A stretch of DNA of 64,000 bases from DASVNK01 sp964478815 (GTDB lineage Bacteria; Verrucomicrobiota; Verrucomicrobiia; Limisphaerales; SXQI01): contig CAYZKY010000002.1 in the NCBI GenBank assembly GCA_964478815.1, forward strand, positions 1 through 64,000. The letters are read 5' to 3'. The position numbers were made by a program, and so were the translations under genes. The notes beneath the pieces were generated by a model. That model was given only the letters and a program-made list of their open reading frames with translations. It was not told the DNA's origin and made no database searches. This document shows positions 1 through 7,995 of this stretch, one piece after another (the stretch's first letter is position 1; each line of letters starts with the position of its first letter).

Positions 1-168
1 CCTCCTGTTCCGACCCGTCCTCGGATGGCCCCACGATCTCTCTGCCCCAGGGAGTACCATCTCCCTGCGCTCCCCGCTGCCCGAATGCCGCCGCCAACCC
101 CGGCCCCACCCCCCATCCGACCGATCCGTCCAATCCGTCCGAGTCCTTTCGCCCCGCCAACCCCTCAC

Positions 169-560
169 TAAAAAAAATAGGGGGGGTGGCATCGGCGTGC
201 CTCAGCTCAGAATTCCACCTTTCCGGCGTTCGCCCAACTCCCGCCGCCCCCCTTCCCCCCCCCCCCCCCCCCCCCCCACGCCAAAAAAAAGGAGGGGGGG
301 CGCCCAAAAATTAGGCGCCCCCCCCGGGCCCACCGGGGCCAGAAAAGGCNNNNNNNNNNCAAAAAAACAGGAGGGGTGCCTCCAAAAATGTCGACTCCCC
401 TCCGTGCCCCTCGGTGCCCTTCATCGGCCCGGCTTCGCCCCTTCCTGCCCCCGGAATATCCCGAAATGCCCCTTCTCGCCCCCAGTTTTCTACTCCGTCA
501 GAAATCGCCCCACCCGTCCGCCGCGGCCCACGTCCCAGAAAAAGTGGGGGGGGGTGCCCG
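169..560. repeat. Four A-tract/G-tract units with hairpins
   Basis: Four related units are seen at 169-190, 281-305, 360-383 and 536-560. Each has a run of five to eight A, a short spacer, a run of four to nine G and a GC-rich end. The second unit runs into a perfect 11-bp hairpin (294-304 paired with 314-324, 9-base loop). The third runs into a 7-bp hairpin (370-376 with 397-403). The copies are degenerate and irregularly spaced, so this is not a simple tandem satellite. Long homopolymers and the gap inside the region mean exact run lengths may be sequencing artefacts. Confidence 0.5.
350..359. other. Assembly gap (10 N)
   Basis: Ten consecutive N. It sits between two hairpin-forming G/C-tract units, the kind of sequence that breaks short-read assemblies. 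The true length of missing DNA is unknown. Confidence 0.98.
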
Positions 561-593
561 CCCTCGGTAGAATCGCTCCCGGGACGTGCCACC

Positions 594-607
594 TTACATT
601 TTTGTAA
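594..607. promoter_or_regulatory. Inverted repeat upstream of htrA, possible operator
   Basis: The sequence TTACATTTTTGTAA is a perfect inverted repeat (TTACA, four bases, TGTAA) 57 bases before the htrA start. It stands out as AT-rich within a GC-rich flank. The half-sites resemble those of BlaI/CopY-type repressors (TACA..TGTA), but the gap is four bases rather than the usual two, so the regulator is unknown. Its position fits control of htrA transcription; this is inference. Confidence 0.35.
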
Positions 608-663
608 TCCGCCGGAAAGGTTCCTGTCAGGCGGCTTCGGCATATTGCTCCCAGGAAAGGAAC

Positions 664-2223
664 ATGAATATGACCGATCGACAAATTCGCATGACACGCG
701 GTTTCGCGGGCGCCCTGCTGGGTGGCGCCCTGATGGCCGGGCTGGCCGTCTTTGGATTCCAGCAATTCGCCCAGGCCAAGGACCCGGGCCAGGACAAGGA
801 CACCCCGCGCGAAAAACCCGCGCTTCGCCTCCACGTAGACGATACCCCGCTGGCGCGGGATGGCCGCATGGCCACCAGCTTCGCGGACACCGTCAAGAAA
901 GTGACGCCGAGCGTGGTCAAGGTCTACACCACCGTGAACGGCAAACCCGTTACGGAAATGGGCAGCCCCTTCCCCGACGATCCCATGCTCCGCCGCTTCT
1001 TCGGCGAACGCTTCGGCAATGGCCAGGGCTTCCGCCGCGGCATGACCCCGAAGCAGCAGGGCGCGGGCTCGGGCGTCCTGGTGACGAAGGATGGATACAT
1101 CCTCACCAATAACCACGTCGTCGACGGCGCGGATGAGGTCAGGGTGCAGGTGGGCGAGGATTCGGAGGAATTCACCGCCAAGGTCGTCGGCAAGGATCCC
1201 AAGACGGACATTGCCGTCATCAAGATCGAAAGCTCCAGCCGGAGCTTCGACGCCGTCACCACCGCGGACAGCGATAAAATCCAGGTGGGCGATGTCGTCC
1301 TCGCCGTGGGCAACCCCTTCGGCATCGGACAAACCGTGACCATGGGAATCATCAGCGCCACCGGCCGCGCGACGCTCGGCATGGAATACGAGGACTTCAT
1401 CCAGACCGATGCCGCCATCAATCCCGGCAACTCGGGTGGCGCGCTCGTCGATGCGCACGGCCGATTGATCGGGATCAATACCGCGATCATAAGCCGCACC
1501 GGTGGTAACCAAGGGATCGGTTTCGCCGTCCCCATCAATCTGGCGCGCTCCGTCATGGAGAACCTGATCGAGCATGGCCGTGTCATTCGCGGCTTCATGG
1601 GCGTGAACATCCAGGATGTCACCCCGGCCCTGGCCAAGGAATTCGACCTCAAGGATGCCGAAGGCGCCCTGGTCGCGGATATCACGCCGAACAGCCCGGC
1701 CGAAAAAGCGGGCCTGGAAAGCGGCGATGTCATTCTCGAATTCAACGGCAAGACGGTGCGGGACAGCCGCTCCCTCAAGCTCCAGGTTGCCCAGATCACT
1801 CCGGGGACCGAGGTTGGCCTGAAGATCTCCCGCGGCGGCCAGGTCAAGGAACTCGAGGTCACGCTCAAGGAGTTCCCTTCGGACCGGCTGGCCGGCCGAT
1901 CCGCCTCGCCCGGCGAATCCAGCAAGGCCGATCTGTTGGACGGCGTCACCGTCGACGACCTCACCCCCGAGGCGCGCCGGCAGTTCGAAATCCCGGCCGG
2001 GGTTCGAGGCGCGGTCGTGGTCGAAGTCGATCCGAATTCACCCCCGGCCGAGGCCGGCCTGCGTCCGGGCGATGTGATCCAGGAGATCGATCGCCAGCCG
2101 GTCAAGAACGCCGAAGAAGCCGTCGCCATGAGCGACCTGAAAGGCGCGAAATCGGTCCTGCTCCGCGTCTGGAGCCGGGGCGGCAGCCGCTTCGTGATCG
2201 TGAAAGACCAAAAACTTGGGTAA
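664..2223 (+). CDS. htrA: HtrA/Deg-family serine endoprotease, two PDZ domains
   Basis: Envelope quality-control protease of the Do/HtrA (S1C) family that degrades or chaperones misfolded periplasmic proteins. The 519-residue product has an N-terminal hydrophobic segment (about residues 13-35) acting as a signal peptide or anchor. The trypsin-like domain carries the triad His151 (NNHVVDG), Asp182 (TDIAVIK) and Ser257 (NPGNSGGA). PDZ1 starts near residue 307 and PDZ2 near residue 430, separated by a charged linker. Length and order match DegP/DegQ. The start at 664 was chosen over frames opening upstream because AGGAAAGG precedes it at proper spacing and the signal segment follows at once. A strong hairpin follows the stop, suggesting a single-gene transcript. 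An inverted repeat at 594-607 may regulate it. Confidence 0.95.
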   Translation: MNMTDRQIRMTRGFAGALLGGALMAGLAVFGFQQFAQAKDPGQDKDTPREKPALRLHVDDTPLARDGRMATSFADTVKKVTPSVVKVYTTVNGKPVTEMGSPFPDDPMLRRFFGERFGNGQGFRRGMTPKQQGAGSGVLVTKDGYILTNNHVVDGADEVRVQVGEDSEEFTAKVVGKDPKTDIAVIKIESSSRSFDAVTTADSDKIQVGDVVLAVGNPFGIGQTVTMGIISATGRATLGMEYEDFIQTDAAINPGNSGGALVDAHGRLIGINTAIISRTGGNQGIGFAVPINLARSVMENLIEHGRVIRGFMGVNIQDVTPALAKEFDLKDAEGALVADITPNSPAEKAGLESGDVILEFNGKTVRDSRSLKLQVAQITPGTEVGLKISRGGQVKELEVTLKEFPSDRLAGRSASPGESSKADLLDGVTVDDLTPEARRQFEIPAGVRGAVVVEVDPNSPPAEAGLRPGDVIQEIDRQPVKNAEEAVAMSDLKGAKSVLLRVWSRGGSRFVIVKDQKLG

Positions 2224-2239
2224 ACACGGGTTGGGCAGC

Positions 2240-2280
2240 GAGCCACCCGCGCTTGGGCGCGCGGGTGGCTCTTGTCTTGT
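2240..2280 (+). terminator. Hairpin terminator after htrA
   Basis: A perfect 13-bp GC-rich stem (2240-2252 with 2259-2271) with a 6-base loop begins 16 bases after the htrA stop and is followed by the T-rich TTGTCTTGT. The tail is not a pure T run, so termination may be partial. Confidence 0.7.
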
Positions 2281-2356
2281 CCACCCGGCCGGGCGCGCCG
2301 GCTTGTGCCGCACCGGACAAGTTGCTTCACTCGGGCGCTGGCCGAACGAGGCCACG

Positions 2357-2833
2357 ATGCTTATGCCCGCGATCCAAGGTTACCATCTCATCAAGCCGGA
2401 AGACCTCTTCTGGCGGCCCTCCAATTTGATGCGCATCCCCAACGCCGATTACCTCGAGCGCACGGGCAGCGATAACATCGGCGCGCGGCTCTGGCGGCTG
2501 CCTCCGAAAAGCGCCAACACGCTGCACAAGCACCTCCGCGCCGAGGAGTTTTACTTCGTCCTCGAAGGCACTGGCCGCCTGCGCGTGGGGGACGAGACCT
2601 TGACGGTGCCGAAATACGGCGGCGTGCTGGTGGGGCCCGATCAGTTGCGGCAAGTGTTCAACGATACCGACACCGAGGTGCTCTGGTTGATCCTTGGCGC
2701 GCCGGAGGAACTCGAACTCCTCCCGACCGCTAAGACCAAGCCCGATCTGTCGCTCATCTATCCCGTCGACCCGAAGCAACTGCCCAGGGAACTGGCCGGA
2801 GCGGAGTGGCCCCCCAAAGCGGACGATGCTTGA
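2357..2833 (+). CDS. Cupin-domain protein
   Basis: A 158-residue single-domain cupin. The first cupin motif is visible as HKHLRAEEFYFVLEGTG: two His two residues apart, then Glu, then the Gly-containing turn, the usual metal-binding set. The second motif is weaker (GPDQLRQVFND), with Gln in place of the usual His. The substrate cannot be read from sequence; proteins of this shape include sugar isomerases, dioxygenase-like enzymes and binding proteins. The frame is open back to 2216, but that part overlaps the htrA terminator. ATG 2357 or ATG 2363, six bases on, are the sensible starts; no strong ribosome binding site separates them. The NfeD-like gene follows 79 bases downstream on the same strand. 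Confidence 0.8.
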   Translation: MLMPAIQGYHLIKPEDLFWRPSNLMRIPNADYLERTGSDNIGARLWRLPPKSANTLHKHLRAEEFYFVLEGTGRLRVGDETLTVPKYGGVLVGPDQLRQVFNDTDTEVLWLILGAPEELELLPTAKTKPDLSLIYPVDPKQLPRELAGAEWPPKADDA

Positions 2834-2912
2834 CTCGAAGCGCAGGGCGCTGGCGGCATCGAGCTCGGTGGAGCAGCTTGCCGCGCGCCGCAGAGGAGAC
2901 TAGCGTGACGTC

Positions 2913-4334
2913 ATGCAGCGTCGAGGTTCAAGAGCGGGGATCTGGGTCGCCTGTCTGTTGGCGTGGTGCGTCGTGTGGGAGTCGGCGGCGGCGCTGGTCT
3001 ACGTCGTCCCGGTGCGGGAGGATATCATGCCGCCGGTGACGTTCCTGATGCGCCGGGCCGTCAAGGAAGCCATGGAAGCGAAGGCCGACTGGCTCATCCT
3101 GGACATGGAAACAAACGGAGGCCGCGTCGACGTCACCGAGGAGATCATCCAGATTCTCAACCAGTTCAAAGGCCAAACCGCCACGTTCATCAATCGCAAG
3201 GCCTTTTCCGCCGGCGCTTTCATCGCGGTCTCGACCCAGAAGATTTACATGGCGCCGCAGAGCGTGGTCGGCGCGGCGGCGCCGATTATGATGGCCCCCG
3301 GCGGCGGGGCGGAACAAATGCCGGAAAGCACCGAGGCCAAGATCACCTCGGCCATTCGCGCGCTGGTGCGGACGAGCGCGGAGAAGAACGGGCATAATTA
3401 CGCCGTGGTGGAGGCGATGATCGATCGCAGCCGGGAGCTGGTGATCGACGGCGAGGTGCTCAATGAAAAAGGCCAGATTCTGGCTCTGACGAATGTTCAG
3501 GCCGAGAAGAAATACGGGGAGCCGGCCAAGCCGCTCTTCTCGCTCGGAACGGTCGAGAACATCCAGGAGTTGATCCAGCGGCTGGGCGTGGAGGAACCCA
3601 AAGTGGTGCAGGTTCAGCCGACCGGGGCCGAACGGGTTGCCTCATTTCTGACCGAAATCGGCCCGTTGTTGCTGCTGGTCGGAATTATCGGGATTTACAT
3701 CGAGATGAAGACGCCGGGATTCGGCCTGCCCGGAATGCTCGGATTGGTCGGTTTCGCCCTGTATTTTCTGGGAGGCTACATCGCCGGGCTTTCGGGGCTG
3801 GAATGGCTGGTGGTTTTCGTCCTGGGCCTGGCGCTCCTGCTCCTCGAGATTTTCGTTTTTCCCGGAACCCTGCTCGTCGGGCTCGCGGGCGGCGCGCTGA
3901 TGCTCGTGGCCCTGGTGATGGCCATGGTCGATGTCTACCCAGGCGCGCCGACGCTGCCCAGCTTCAGCCAGGTGCAAGCGCCGCTCTTCGACGTCTTCCT
4001 GGCTTCGACCGCCGCGCTTGTCATTATTGCCCTGCTCAGCCGATTTCTGCTCAAGGCTCCGCTGTTCAATCGACTGGTCGCCACCGGCGTCAGCGGAGTG
4101 GAATCGGTGGCGCGCACCGCCGAAGCCCAACAGGGGCGGCTCGGCCGCGTCGGTGTGGCGCTTTCCCAGCTCCGCCCTGGCGGCAAGGCCGAGTTCGACG
4201 GCGAACCGATCGACGTAATGACGCAAGGCGAGCTGATCCAGCGCGGCACACGGGTGCGCATCATCGGCTTCAGCGGCCACGAAGCGGTGGTCGAACCGCT
4301 CCCGAACACGCCGGGCGGCTCCGCTCAGGGATAA
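2913..4334 (+). CDS. NfeD-like membrane-bound ClpP-class protease
   Basis: A 473-residue membrane protein of the long NfeD (NfeD1b/YqeZ) family. After a signal peptide (about residues 8-28) comes a ClpP/crotonase-fold serine protease domain (about 30-225). The nucleophile is Ser99 in FSAGAF and the probable general base is a Lys in EAKI near residue 144, a Ser/Lys dyad as in archaeal stomatin-specific proteases. Four to five membrane segments follow (about 245-385), then a soluble NfeD OB-fold domain (about 400-465, VGRVGVALSQLRPGGKAEF). The family usually works with stomatin/SPFH proteins; no such gene is in this window. It ends 26 bases before the convergent sigma-factor gene. Confidence 0.9.
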   Translation: MQRRGSRAGIWVACLLAWCVVWESAAALVYVVPVREDIMPPVTFLMRRAVKEAMEAKADWLILDMETNGGRVDVTEEIIQILNQFKGQTATFINRKAFSAGAFIAVSTQKIYMAPQSVVGAAAPIMMAPGGGAEQMPESTEAKITSAIRALVRTSAEKNGHNYAVVEAMIDRSRELVIDGEVLNEKGQILALTNVQAEKKYGEPAKPLFSLGTVENIQELIQRLGVEEPKVVQVQPTGAERVASFLTEIGPLLLLVGIIGIYIEMKTPGFGLPGMLGLVGFALYFLGGYIAGLSGLEWLVVFVLGLALLLLEIFVFPGTLLVGLAGGALMLVALVMAMVDVYPGAPTLPSFSQVQAPLFDVFLASTAALVIIALLSRFLLKAPLFNRLVATGVSGVESVARTAEAQQGRLGRVGVALSQLRPGGKAEFDGEPIDVMTQGELIQRGTRVRIIGFSGHEAVVEPLPNTPGGSAQG

Positions 4335-4360
4335 GCGGCTCAGGAAACACTCAGGCCGCC

Positions 4361-5974
4361 TCAATTCGGGGCGAAAATCTGGATGAGATTGCCGCAGGTG
4401 TCCTTGAAGACCGCGATCAAGGCCGGGCCGGTATTCGTCGGTGCGGTCGTGAACTCGACCCCCAGCGCCCGCAGCCGATCGCATGTGGCTTTCAGATTAT
4501 CCACGCCGAACGCCGTGAGCGGCAGGCCCGCTTCCGCCAACGCTTTCTGATAGATTTCGGCGGGGGCGAAACCCATCGGTTCGAGCAACAATTCCGGGCC
4601 GTTCTGATCCTCCGGCGAGACGACCGTCAGCCAGCGCGCGCCACCCGCCGGCACATCGATCTTGCGCAAGAATCCCAGAATGCCGGTGTAGAAGCGGAGG
4701 GCCTTCTCCTGATCGTCCACCATCACGCTGGCCAGCCGGATGCGGGGCGCCAGGGAGGGGGCCGCTTTCTCCAGGCCGGGCACCTGCACGAGCTGGATGC
4801 GGTTGCCGCAGGTGTCTTCCAGCACCGCCATCGTGGTGGGGCCCATGGCGGTGGGCGGCGTGGAGAATTTCGCGCCGCGCTGAGTCAATTGCTGAAAGGT
4901 GGCGCGCACGTCGTCCACCTGAAAGGCTGTCGCGGGAATCCCCGCCTCGAACAGCGCCTTCTGGTAGACCCGCGCCGGAGGGAAGCCCATCGGTTCGAGA
5001 ACCAGCTCGGCGCCTTCCGGCTCTTCCGGCGAGACGACCGTCAGCCAGCGATGCTCGCCGACGGGAAAATCGCGCTTTTTCACGAAACCGAGCACCTCGG
5101 TGTAGAACCGCAAGGCTTTGGCCTGGTCGTCGACCATGACGCTATTGAGTTTGATCTTCATGATGGGTGTATTCGGTGTATTTGGGGAAATCGCGGCTGA
5201 ATTGCCGGTCCCGCCAGGCCGGAGGAGCAAGGTCCATCCGCCGGAAAGGAGGAGTGCGGCAGCGAGGGCAATTTTCATCTGGGTCGATGCGGTTAAGTTT
5301 AACAGCGTGAAGCCGAGCGAAGCGGCCGGCGCTTGTTGCATGGCGAGTGCGGCGAGCGTGGCAGGCAGAGCCGCGGGCGCCGCCGCCGCCGGCAATTGCG
5401 CCAAACCGGCGGCAATGGCGGCGGCCGTCATCGGCACGCCGCGCCGCAGCAAGAGGCCGCGCATCTTCTCCAAGGCACGAGTCACCCGTTTTTTCGCGGC
5501 GTCCTCGGAAACGCCGAGCGCCCCCGCGACATCCCGCAGGCTCATCTGCTTGAGGAAACGCAACACGATGGCATCGCGGTCCGGCTCCCGCAGTTCGGCC
5601 AGGGCGGCGTCGACCTGGGGCAGGGCGTGTTCGGGAAAAACTGGTTCGCCGTCCGAGGGTTCGTTCATGCGCGCAGCCTCCGATTCGCGGTCTTTGCGGC
5701 GGGTCTCGGCCCGTTGCAGGTTCAAGGCGGCGAAGTGCGCGGCACGATGCAGCCAGCCGGCCACGATGGCACCCGGCCGGAGCTGACGGGCCCGGCCGGC
5801 TAGGGCGATGAAGGCCGCCTGGGTGGCTTCCTGCGCCAGATGCGGATTCCGGAGCTGCCGCAGCGCCGCGGAATAGACCAAGTCCACATGCCGCTGGACC
5901 AGCTCCCGGAAGGCTTCTTCCGAGCGATGGCTCACATACTGGACGAGCAGCTCGCGGTCGCTCAATGCTTTCAT
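4361..5974 (-). CDS. ECF sigma factor fused via a membrane segment to two VOC domains
   Basis: A 537-residue protein with an unusual build. Residues 7-75 are sigma-70 region 2 and residues 118-175 are region 4, with a helix-turn-helix (SLRDVAGALGVSEDAAKKRV). An Ala/Pro-rich linker (180-230) leads to one hydrophobic segment (232-251, MKIALAAALLLSGGW). Two vicinal-oxygen-chelate (glyoxalase-like) domains follow, at about 273-395 and 408-535. They are close copies, both with MVDDQ.KALRFYT, RWLTVVSPE and DTCGN. ECF factors with a membrane-anchored C-terminal domain are known in Verrucomicrobia and Planctomycetes; the paired VOC domains would then face the periplasm, which is inference. The start is MKALSDRELL at 5974; upstream codons add only low-complexity residues. 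An internal ATG at 5161 begins the first VOC domain and could be an internal start, but the reading frame is continuous. Confidence 0.88.
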   Translation of the reverse strand: MKALSDRELLVQYVSHRSEEAFRELVQRHVDLVYSAALRQLRNPHLAQEATQAAFIALAGRARQLRPGAIVAGWLHRAAHFAALNLQRAETRRKDRESEAARMNEPSDGEPVFPEHALPQVDAALAELREPDRDAIVLRFLKQMSLRDVAGALGVSEDAAKKRVTRALEKMRGLLLRRGVPMTAAAIAAGLAQLPAAAAPAALPATLAALAMQQAPAASLGFTLLNLTASTQMKIALAAALLLSGGWTLLLRPGGTGNSAAISPNTPNTPIMKIKLNSVMVDDQAKALRFYTEVLGFVKKRDFPVGEHRWLTVVSPEEPEGAELVLEPMGFPPARVYQKALFEAGIPATAFQVDDVRATFQQLTQRGAKFSTPPTAMGPTTMAVLEDTCGNRIQLVQVPGLEKAAPSLAPRIRLASVMVDDQEKALRFYTGILGFLRKIDVPAGGARWLTVVSPEDQNGPELLLEPMGFAPAEIYQKALAEAGLPLTAFGVDNLKATCDRLRALGVEFTTAPTNTGPALIAVFKDTCGNLIQIFAPN

Positions 5975-6069
5975 TCTATCCGCAAGTAATACCCGCCCGC
6001 GGCCATAGGGGACAAAAATTCGCCGCACCGGAGCGGCCAGGGCCGGTTCGAATGAAATGCCCGAACGGT

Positions 6070-7836
6070 TCAGCTCCGGGCCGGCTGGCTGCGTTTGCGG
6101 CGGAGCACCTGCTGAAGTTTGGCGAAGGGCAGGGTGTTGATGACCTCCTGGGCGGAGAGCCAGCCTTTGCGGGCGATGCCGGCTCCGAGGCGGAGAAATC
6201 CCGCGTGCTCGTTCCGGTGCGCGTCGCAGTTAATGACGCACTTCACGCCCTTGCTCTTCGCATGAGCCCAGAGCCGCCAATCCATGTCGAAGCGATACGG
6301 ATTGGCGTTCAGCTCGATCCAGGTGCCGTTGGCGGCGCAGGCGTCGATCACGGCATGCTGGTCGACTTTCGAGGCGTCGCGTTCGAGGAGCAGACGGCCG
6401 GTCAGATGGCCCAGGATCTGCACGTTCGGATTCTCCACGGCGCGGATCAGCCGGCGGGTCATTTCGGGCTCGGGCTGGTTCAGGCTCTGGTGGACGCTGG
6501 CGACGACCACATCGAGTTCGGCCAGCAGATCGTCCTCGAAATCGAGCGTGCCATCGATGCGAATATCCACTTCGCTGCCGGAGAGCAGATGAAAATCGCT
6601 GCCGCGCGCCGCGAGCCGGGCATTGACGGCGCGCACTTCCTCGATCTGAGCGCGAAGGCGTTCCGGCGTGAGGCCGCGTGCCTGGAACGAGGACTGGGAA
6701 TGATCGGTGATGGCCCAATACTCGAGGCCGAGGCCTTCCATGAAATCGGCGATTTCCTCAATGGTGCCGCGGCCGTCGCTCCAGTTCGAGTGATTATGCA
6801 GCGAGCCTCGCAGCTCCGTCCATTCGAGCAGGCGCGGCAGGCGTCCTGCTTCGGCGGCGGCGAATTCTCCCTGATCCTCGCGGAGTTCCGGCGGGATATA
6901 TTCGAGCCCCAGTTGTTGAAAGAGTTCTTCCTCCGTGCGGCAAAGCACGAGCAGCGCCGGGTCGCGCGTTTCTTCCTTGGAACGAAACAAGCCGTATTCA
7001 TTCAGGCGCAAGCCGCGCTGGATGGCGCGCTGGCGCATGACGATGTTGTGTTCCTTGCTCCCGGTGAAATAAGCGAGGGCGAACGGGTACTCCGCATCGG
7101 AAACCGCCCGGAGGTCGGCCTGCAAGCCGCCTTCGAGAATGATGCTCGCCTTCGTCTCGCCCCGGGCGCTGACGCTGAGAAGCCCGGGCACGCGGGTAAA
7201 CAGTTCGATGATATCGGCGGGGTGCTTGGTCGACGCGACGAAATCGATGTCGCCGATCACTTCCTTCGAGCGGCGCAGGCTCCCGGCGGTGCTGCATCGG
7301 ATGACTTCATCGTGCCCGCGCAGGCGCTCGAGGATGGGCTCCGCCGCCGTAAGCGCCGTGCTCAGGTGATGGCGGCTGGCGAACTGCGCCCGAAAGGCGA
7401 TCCCTTCGAGAATCTTCGTTTGGGTCTTCTCCCCGAAACCGTCCAACTGCGCCACGCGCCCCTCGTGGCAGGCCTTTTCCAGATCGCTCACGCTGGCCAC
7501 GCCGAGCTTTTCGTAGAGGGCTTTGACCTTCTTGGGGCCGACGCCCGGAATCTGCATCAGTTCCATGAGCCCGGGCGGAAAAGAGGCTTTCAGCTTCTCG
7601 TAATATTCGAGCCGGCCGGTGGTGACCAATTCGGTGATCTTTTGCTGAAGCGCATCGCCGACACCTTTGATCGAACCGAGCCGTTGCTCCGCGACGATCT
7701 TTTCGAGCGGTTCGCTCAAGCCCTCGAGGCTGCGCGCCGCGGCAGAGTAGGCGCGGGTCTTGAAGGGATTCTCCCCCTTGAGTTCGAGCAGCACTCCGAT
7801 CTCGACGAGAATTTCGGCGACTTGATCGCGATCCAT
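6070..7836 (-). CDS. polX: DNA polymerase X with PHP exonuclease domain
   Basis: Family X DNA polymerase/3'-5' exonuclease for gap filling in base-excision repair, 588 residues, typical of bacterial PolX (570-580). The N-terminal helix-hairpin-helix region (about 1-110) binds gapped DNA; MQIPGVGPKKVKALY is a clear HhH. The polymerase core (about 130-315) has GSLRRSKEVIGDIDF with the metal-binding Asp pair. The C-terminal PHP domain (about 340-570) has the metal ligands in LHNHSNWSDG, ITDHSQS, SEVDI and CDAH. The start MDRDQVAEIL was chosen because the family begins here. The gene follows the sigma-VOC gene on the same strand upstream of it, with about 95 bases between them. It is divergent from the exported protein gene at 7996. 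Confidence 0.95.
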   Translation of the reverse strand: MDRDQVAEILVEIGVLLELKGENPFKTRAYSAAARSLEGLSEPLEKIVAEQRLGSIKGVGDALQQKITELVTTGRLEYYEKLKASFPPGLMELMQIPGVGPKKVKALYEKLGVASVSDLEKACHEGRVAQLDGFGEKTQTKILEGIAFRAQFASRHHLSTALTAAEPILERLRGHDEVIRCSTAGSLRRSKEVIGDIDFVASTKHPADIIELFTRVPGLLSVSARGETKASIILEGGLQADLRAVSDAEYPFALAYFTGSKEHNIVMRQRAIQRGLRLNEYGLFRSKEETRDPALLVLCRTEEELFQQLGLEYIPPELREDQGEFAAAEAGRLPRLLEWTELRGSLHNHSNWSDGRGTIEEIADFMEGLGLEYWAITDHSQSSFQARGLTPERLRAQIEEVRAVNARLAARGSDFHLLSGSEVDIRIDGTLDFEDDLLAELDVVVASVHQSLNQPEPEMTRRLIRAVENPNVQILGHLTGRLLLERDASKVDQHAVIDACAANGTWIELNANPYRFDMDWRLWAHAKSKGVKCVINCDAHRNEHAGFLRLGAGIARKGWLSAQEVINTLPFAKLQQVLRRKRSQPARS

Positions 7837-7995
7837 GGCGGGAGAGCTTACGCGGGAAGGCCGCCGGGGGAAATACGCAACACGCCGGCGGGGAGCAACC
7901 CAGAAAAGGGGGGCGGTGGCGAAGGAGCGATGACCGCCACGTCCGATCACACCCCACGCCGGTCCGGCGAATCGGGCAGGACGGGGCGAAAAATC

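Larger units (their letters stand above)
1..663. other. Non-coding low-complexity left flank
   Basis: No convincing gene is seen before the HtrA gene at 664. The stretch is extremely C-rich on the plus strand, with an uninterrupted run of about 23 C at 255-277 and many short CCCC blocks. Open frames here are an effect of composition: they translate to proline/arginine-rich strings without domains or a ribosome binding site. The stretch holds four A-tract/G-tract units, two hairpins, a short set of ATCCG repeats (115-146) and an assembly gap, described separately. The last 70 bases probably carry the htrA promoter. Confidence 0.75.

Noticed and set aside
414..1112. Open frame of 232 codons across the left flank
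   Set aside because: Pro/Arg-rich shadow overlapping the htrA gene in another frame.
5159..5161. Internal ATG as start of a separate VOC gene
   Set aside because: The frame is continuous with the sigma domain, there is no stop between them and no clear ribosome binding site. It is kept as an alternative start only.
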